Shown here: positions 60,559-64,000 of the stretch, one piece after another | Numbering within the stretch: the first letter of the stretch is position 1 | How the letters are laid out: each line of letters begins with the position of its first letter | Source of the DNA: JAPLJC01 sp963697965 | Lineage (GTDB): Bacteria; Desulfobacterota; Desulfobaccia; Desulfobaccales; 0-14-0-80-60-11 | Direction of reading: 5' to 3' | DNA: 64,000 nucleotides | NCBI GenBank assembly: GCA_963697965.1 | Contig: OY969108.1 | Location: forward strand, 744,001 to 808,000 | Translations under genes and position numbers: made by a program | Notes under the pieces: model-generated | Seen by the model: the letters and a program-made list of their open reading frames with translations, nothing else | Told to the model about the DNA's origin: nothing | Databases searched by the model: none

Positions 60559-60575
60559 CGCAGATTGGCAAACGT

Positions 60576-60652
60576 CGGGACGTGGCGCAGACTGGTAGCG
60601 CACCTGAATGGGGTTCAGGGGGTCGGAGGTTCAAATCCTCTCGTCCCGACCA
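60576..60652 (+). tRNA. tRNA-Pro (anticodon GGG)
   Basis: Cloverleaf: acceptor CGGGACG/CGTCCCG, D arm with TGGTAGCGC, anticodon arm CCTGA-ATGGGGT-TCAGG with anticodon GGG, T arm GGAGGTTCAAATCCTCT, encoded CCA. A good promoter lies upstream (60425-60454). An ATTAGGT/ACCTAAT inverted repeat follows at 60655-60671. Confidence 0.95.
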
Positions 60653-60767
60653 TAATTAGGTAATACCTAATGCAAGTTGGCTAAGGGAAAGCTTACCTTG
60701 GATTTCTTGGGGGGTTGACCTAAACCGACTTCTAATTTCCCGCTTCACTTCCTGGCAGGATGCCCTC

Positions 60768-61730
60768 TCAATTCCCTACCAAATTTCCGCCGCAGGAGGA
60801 GCCGGCGGCTGCGGTGCAGCCGTAGCAATGGTCGTCCAGTTGGATGATCCGATCTTCCAGGCTGGGGAGGTCGAATTCCCAGATGGTCTGGGGCAGGTCG
60901 GCAGCCAGGGGCAGGTCCAGGGCCTGGTTGAAGTCGCAGTCGAAGAGGCGGCCTTCCCAGGAAACGCTGATCAGGCTGCGGCACATGAGGCCGGTGACGG
61001 TGGCCGGGTTGAAGCTGGCCTCCAGTTTCCCCAGGTAGCGCTCGTAATTTCCCGATCCTTCCAGGTATCCCTTGAAGCGTCCGATGGGCATGTTGAGCAG
61101 GGTGTAAAGGCGGTTGAAGGTGATGCCGTAGCGGTCCTTCAGCTCCCGCTGGAAGCGGTCTTCCAGGGCGCCCTGCTCAGGCGGCAGATAGGCGCCGCCC
61201 GGGTTGTACATCAGGTGCAATTGCAACTCCGAGCCCGGGGCCCCGTAGCCCACCCGGTTCAGGCGGCGTAAGGCCTCCAGGCTTTTGTCAAAGACTCCCG
61301 GACCCCGCAGGCGGTCCACCGGGTCCGCCAGAAAATAGGGCAGGGAGCAGACCAACTCCACGCCGTGGTCCCGGAAAAACTCCGGCAGGTGCTCGCGGCC
61401 GGGTTCCAGGAGAATAGTAAGGTTGCAGCGCACCAGGAGGTGGGTGCCCAACCGGTGCAGATGGTCCACCAGGTATTCGAAATGAGGGTTGATTTCCGGG
61501 GAGCCGCCGGTCAGGTCCACCACCGGAAGGGCCCAGCGCGCCACCACGGCGATAACCGCTTCGACCGCGGCCAGTCCCATCTGTTCGGGGCGTCCGGGGC
61601 CGGCGGTTAAGTGGCAATGATGGCAGGCCTGGTTGCAGCGCCAACCGAGGTTGACCTGCAGGGTGCTGACCCGCCCGGCCCTGAGAACCGGGTAGCCTAT
61701 CTTTTCCAGCTTTTGGGCAAAAGGCACCAT
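60768..61730 (-). CDS. arsS: Arsenosugar biosynthesis radical SAM protein ArsS
   Basis: A 320-residue radical SAM enzyme with the CxxxCxxC cluster motif in GWRCNQACHHCHLTAGP and the ArsS-type C-terminus rich in cysteines (GLMCRSLISVSWEGRLFDCDFN, DDHCYGCTAAAGSSCGG). ArsS builds arsenosugars from arsenicals using S-adenosylmethionine. It is paired with the AhpD-like gene that is a typical neighbour of ArsS. No arsenic methyltransferase is seen nearby. Confidence 0.92.
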   Translation of the reverse strand: MVPFAQKLEKIGYPVLRAGRVSTLQVNLGWRCNQACHHCHLTAGPGRPEQMGLAAVEAVIAVVARWALPVVDLTGGSPEINPHFEYLVDHLHRLGTHLLVRCNLTILLEPGREHLPEFFRDHGVELVCSLPYFLADPVDRLRGPGVFDKSLEALRRLNRVGYGAPGSELQLHLMYNPGGAYLPPEQGALEDRFQRELKDRYGITFNRLYTLLNMPIGRFKGYLEGSGNYERYLGKLEASFNPATVTGLMCRSLISVSWEGRLFDCDFNQALDLPLAADLPQTIWEFDLPSLEDRIIQLDDHCYGCTAAAGSSCGGNLVGN

Positions 61731-61741
61731 GAAGGCAGCTC

Positions 61742-62074
61742 TTAAATGGTGATCTTCTTTACGACATTGTGGACCTGGAGGCCGTGGATCAGAGTGGCGC
61801 CGCCCCGGATGACCGCGGCCACGTGCATGGCTTCGGTCATCTCATCCATATTGGAGCCGGCCTCCAGGGAGGCCCGGGTATAGGCGTCAATGCAGTAGGG
61901 GCATTGCAGCGCCTGGGCCACCGCCAGGGCCATGAGGGCCTTCTCCCGCACTGTCAGTGCCCCGGCGGCCATGACCCCCTGGTAATAGTTCATGAAGGAG
62001 TCGAAGAGCTCAGGGCGGTGCTTGCCGATCTCATTAAACCTTTCCAGATCGTGTTCCTCATAGTAATGGGACAT
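61742..62074 (-). CDS. Arsenosugar biosynthesis-associated AhpD-like peroxidase protein
   Basis: A 110-residue carboxymuconolactone-decarboxylase/AhpD-type protein with EKALMALAVAQALQCPYCIDAYTRASLEAG (CxxC active pair) and the His nearby. It lies 11 bases before arsS. ATG 62074 has GGAGAA upstream; 13 more residues are possible from a GTG at 62113. Family members next to ArsS are annotated as arsenosugar-associated peroxidase-like proteins. Confidence 0.9.
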   Translation of the reverse strand: MSHYYEEHDLERFNEIGKHRPELFDSFMNYYQGVMAAGALTVREKALMALAVAQALQCPYCIDAYTRASLEAGSNMDEMTEAMHVAAVIRGGATLIHGLQVHNVVKKITI

Positions 62075-62186
62075 GGCTTCTCCTGGGAGAAAGAATTGGC
62101 GGAGTTTTACCAAAACAGGGACGGCGTGACCACCCGCCCCGGAGATGTTCGGGAAAGCTGCGGGCTTATTTGAAGGGGATCAGGGG

Positions 62187-63854
62187 TTAGGGTTTCCCCT
62201 TCCCGGTAAGCCTCTTCACCTGCTCCAGCACCGCGTCGGCTTCGGCTTGTTTCCCTTCCTGGCTGTAGGCCAGGGCCAGGTTGCGGTAAAAGCTGACAGT
62301 GGTAGGGCTGAGCCGGATGGCCTGCTGAAATTCCGCCACCGCTTCGTCGAACTTACCCTGTTTGGCGTAAACGACGCCCAGGTTATTGTAAGCATGAGGA
62401 TAAGATGGGTCAACGGCAATGGACTTTTTATAGGCGGCGATGGCCAGGTCCAATCTGCCCTGATCGGTATAGGCCATGCCCAGATGGTGGTAGGCCATGT
62501 AGTTTTCCCCGGTGGCGCGCAGAGCCTCGTAGTAGAGGGACTCTGAGCTCCGCCAGTAGCCTGCCTGCATCCAGGTTGAGGCCAGACAGGCCAGGAGCAC
62601 CGCCGCGGCGCTCAGGGACAGGATGGTTTTCCGGCGCCGCCAGCCGTCGGTGGCCTCGGCAATCCCCCAGGCGGCGATGATAAACAGGCCGATATACGGG
62701 ACATAGGTATAGCGGTCCGCCATCGCCTGCCCGCCCACCTGGATCAGCCCGATTACCGGCACCAGGGTGATCAGAAACCAGAGCCAGCCTACCCCCAGGT
62801 AGGGATGGCGCCGGGCCTCGTAGAGCAGGAAAACCGACAACAGCGCCAGGGCCAATCCGGCCCACACCGCCTGCCACCAGGGTATGGGGGCCAGGGGATA
62901 AAAGAACGCCATGGGGTAAGGCCAGAGCGCCTTCACCACGTACTTCAGGTAGGCGACCAGGGCGTTGGCGATGCGGGCGTCCAGCGGCCGGATGGAGAGG
63001 GGCATCACCGAGCCGCCCCCGCGTTGGGCCAGCACGGTAATCAGGCAGGAGAGGGCAGTCAGGGCGCATAAGGGGATTTTTTCCCTGATCAGGTGCCAGT
63101 AACTTTTTTGCGGCAGCCCTGTCAGCGGCGGGCTCCCCGGAATGGCGCCCCGAGGCGGGGCCAGCCCGGCGACCCGGCTCAACGGCCAGTAATCGAGGAG
63201 GAGCAGCACCAGGGGCAGGGTGACCAGCATGGGTTTGGCCATCAGTCCCAGGCCAAAGGAAACGGCCACGGCCAGGTAGCGCTTGCGCGAGGGTGCGGCC
63301 GCATAAGCCCAGTAAGCCCACATAGTGACCAGCCAAAAAAAAGTGCTCAGGACATCTTTTCTTTCCGAGACCCAGGCCACCGACTCCACGTGCAGGGGGT
63401 GCAGGGCAAACAGGGCCGCTACCATGGCGCTGGGCCAGAGGGCGCCGGTCACCCGGGCAAAGAAGAGAAAGAGGAGAATGGTGTTGGCCAGATGGAAAAA
63501 GAGATTGGTGAGGTGAGGCCCCCCTGGCCACATTCCGTACATTTGGCAATCCAGCATGTGAGACAGCCAGGTCAGAGGATGCCAGTTGGAGGAGTACTCC
63601 GCGGTAAAGGCCCACTTTACCCCCGGCCAGGTGAGCCCGGCGCGGACCAGGGGATTGTTAGTGACGTACATATCGTCATCGAAAGTGATGAACTGGTGGT
63701 TTCTTACCTGGATATAAGCAAGCATGGTGGCCCCGACCAACAACAGGCAAATGAGCAGTTGCAAGCCAGCCGGGGTGCGCCAGAGTCTGCTCCAGGTAGA
63801 TTGGGGGCGCGGGGGGGGGACTGTTTCCTGTTTCCTTTTTTCCTTTTTCGCCAT
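62187..63854 (-). CDS. TPR-containing membrane glycosyltransferase-like protein (PMT/DUF1736 type)
   Basis: A 555-residue protein with about ten membrane helices and an early acidic motif (FDDDMYVTNNPLV) and EYSSNWHPLTWLSHMLD, as in Tmtc/PMT-type O-mannosyltransferase families, followed by three C-terminal TPR repeats (YHHLGMAYTDQGRLDLAIAAYKKS and similar). It likely transfers a lipid-linked sugar in or across the membrane. A repeat element lies directly before its start. Confidence 0.85.
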   Translation of the reverse strand: MAKKEKRKQETVPPPRPQSTWSRLWRTPAGLQLLICLLLVGATMLAYIQVRNHQFITFDDDMYVTNNPLVRAGLTWPGVKWAFTAEYSSNWHPLTWLSHMLDCQMYGMWPGGPHLTNLFFHLANTILLFLFFARVTGALWPSAMVAALFALHPLHVESVAWVSERKDVLSTFFWLVTMWAYWAYAAAPSRKRYLAVAVSFGLGLMAKPMLVTLPLVLLLLDYWPLSRVAGLAPPRGAIPGSPPLTGLPQKSYWHLIREKIPLCALTALSCLITVLAQRGGGSVMPLSIRPLDARIANALVAYLKYVVKALWPYPMAFFYPLAPIPWWQAVWAGLALALLSVFLLYEARRHPYLGVGWLWFLITLVPVIGLIQVGGQAMADRYTYVPYIGLFIIAAWGIAEATDGWRRRKTILSLSAAAVLLACLASTWMQAGYWRSSESLYYEALRATGENYMAYHHLGMAYTDQGRLDLAIAAYKKSIAVDPSYPHAYNNLGVVYAKQGKFDEAVAEFQQAIRLSPTTVSFYRNLALAYSQEGKQAEADAVLEQVKRLTGKGKP

Positions 63855-63864
63855 GACAACCAAG

Positions 63865-63966
63865 CCTGTTTTCTGTTTCCCGTTTTCTGTTTTTCCGTAT
63901 CTGCTAAAGGGCCTCCGATTTTGATTTTGCCTTTCACAGAAAACAGATTACAGATAACAGAAAACC
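63865..63966. repeat. Dispersed GAAAACRG repeat element, copy B
   Basis: Left arm TGTTTTCTGTTTCCCGTTTT and TCTGTTTTT; right arm CACAGAAAACAGATTACAGA and TAACAGAAAACC; the centre includes TTTGATTTT as in copy A at 40557-40662. Like copy A, it lies directly upstream of a minus-strand gene. Confidence 0.6.
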
Positions 63967-64000
63967 ACCTTAAAGGCAATCCAGGCCTTGCTCTAGGCTG

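Overview
This window reads as chromosomal DNA of a GC-rich, anaerobic, Gram-negative bacterium, most likely a deltaproteobacterium of the Desulfobacca/Syntrophobacter kind. That placement is an inference from gene content and style: outer-membrane TolC/LolB-type proteins, a sigma-32-type factor, an arsenosugar radical-SAM gene, pseudo-receiver proteins and many short TPR proteins. No rRNA is present. Genes are dense, mostly with ATG starts and many TGATG, TTGA or GTGA overlaps.

Left part (1-21.3 kb). A truncated chromate-transporter gene is followed by a tight efflux operon: TolC-like outer-membrane protein, HlyD-like adaptor, FtsX-type permease, LolD/DevA-type ATPase, and an unusual membrane methyltransferase-like protein with a Cys/His-rich tail. 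After 780 bp of gene-poor, AT-richer DNA comes a catabolic-looking cluster: hydantoinase/oxoprolinase A and B subunits, two MFS carriers, a LigI-like amidohydrolase, a metallo-beta-lactamase-fold hydrolase, a LUD-domain protein and a malonyl-CoA-synthetase-like ligase. A THI5/NMT1-like binding protein overlaps a membrane receptor adenylate/guanylate cyclase.

Middle part (21.5-37.6 kb). This holds a DedA protein, a PhoB-type regulator, a YtaF/MntP-like protein, a divergent MetK, and the most interesting locus of the window (about 24.8-32.8 kb). That locus has a P2-type ATPase with an N-terminal HMA_2-like domain, interrupted by a one-base frameshift. It also has three stand-alone HMA_2-like proteins, an amphipathic-helix repeat protein, a DUF5132-like membrane protein, a tiny zinc-ribbon membrane protein, a PIN-PhoH protein and a PadR regulator. 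A TTGGTTAA box recurs in its intergenic regions. The arrangement recalls ferrosome (Fez) loci but is not one of the described ones. A small lipid/glycolipid cluster follows (methyltransferase, phosphatidylserine-decarboxylase-like protein, PHP-glycosyltransferase fusion).

Right part (37.6-64 kb). This is housekeeping: rph-rdgB-tRNA-Pro(TGG) with rdgB running into the tRNA, mutL, miaA with a duplicated 5' region, dipeptide-type permeases, tsaE/CBS/nnrED, hisH and a frameshifted hisF, a sigma-32-type factor, TPR and LolB-like lipoproteins, molybdenum-cofactor genes, an EF-G paralogue, tRNA-Pro(GGG), the arsS pair, and a TPR membrane glycosyltransferase. Several families of short dispersed repeats lie between these genes and in two cases appear to have become coding sequence.
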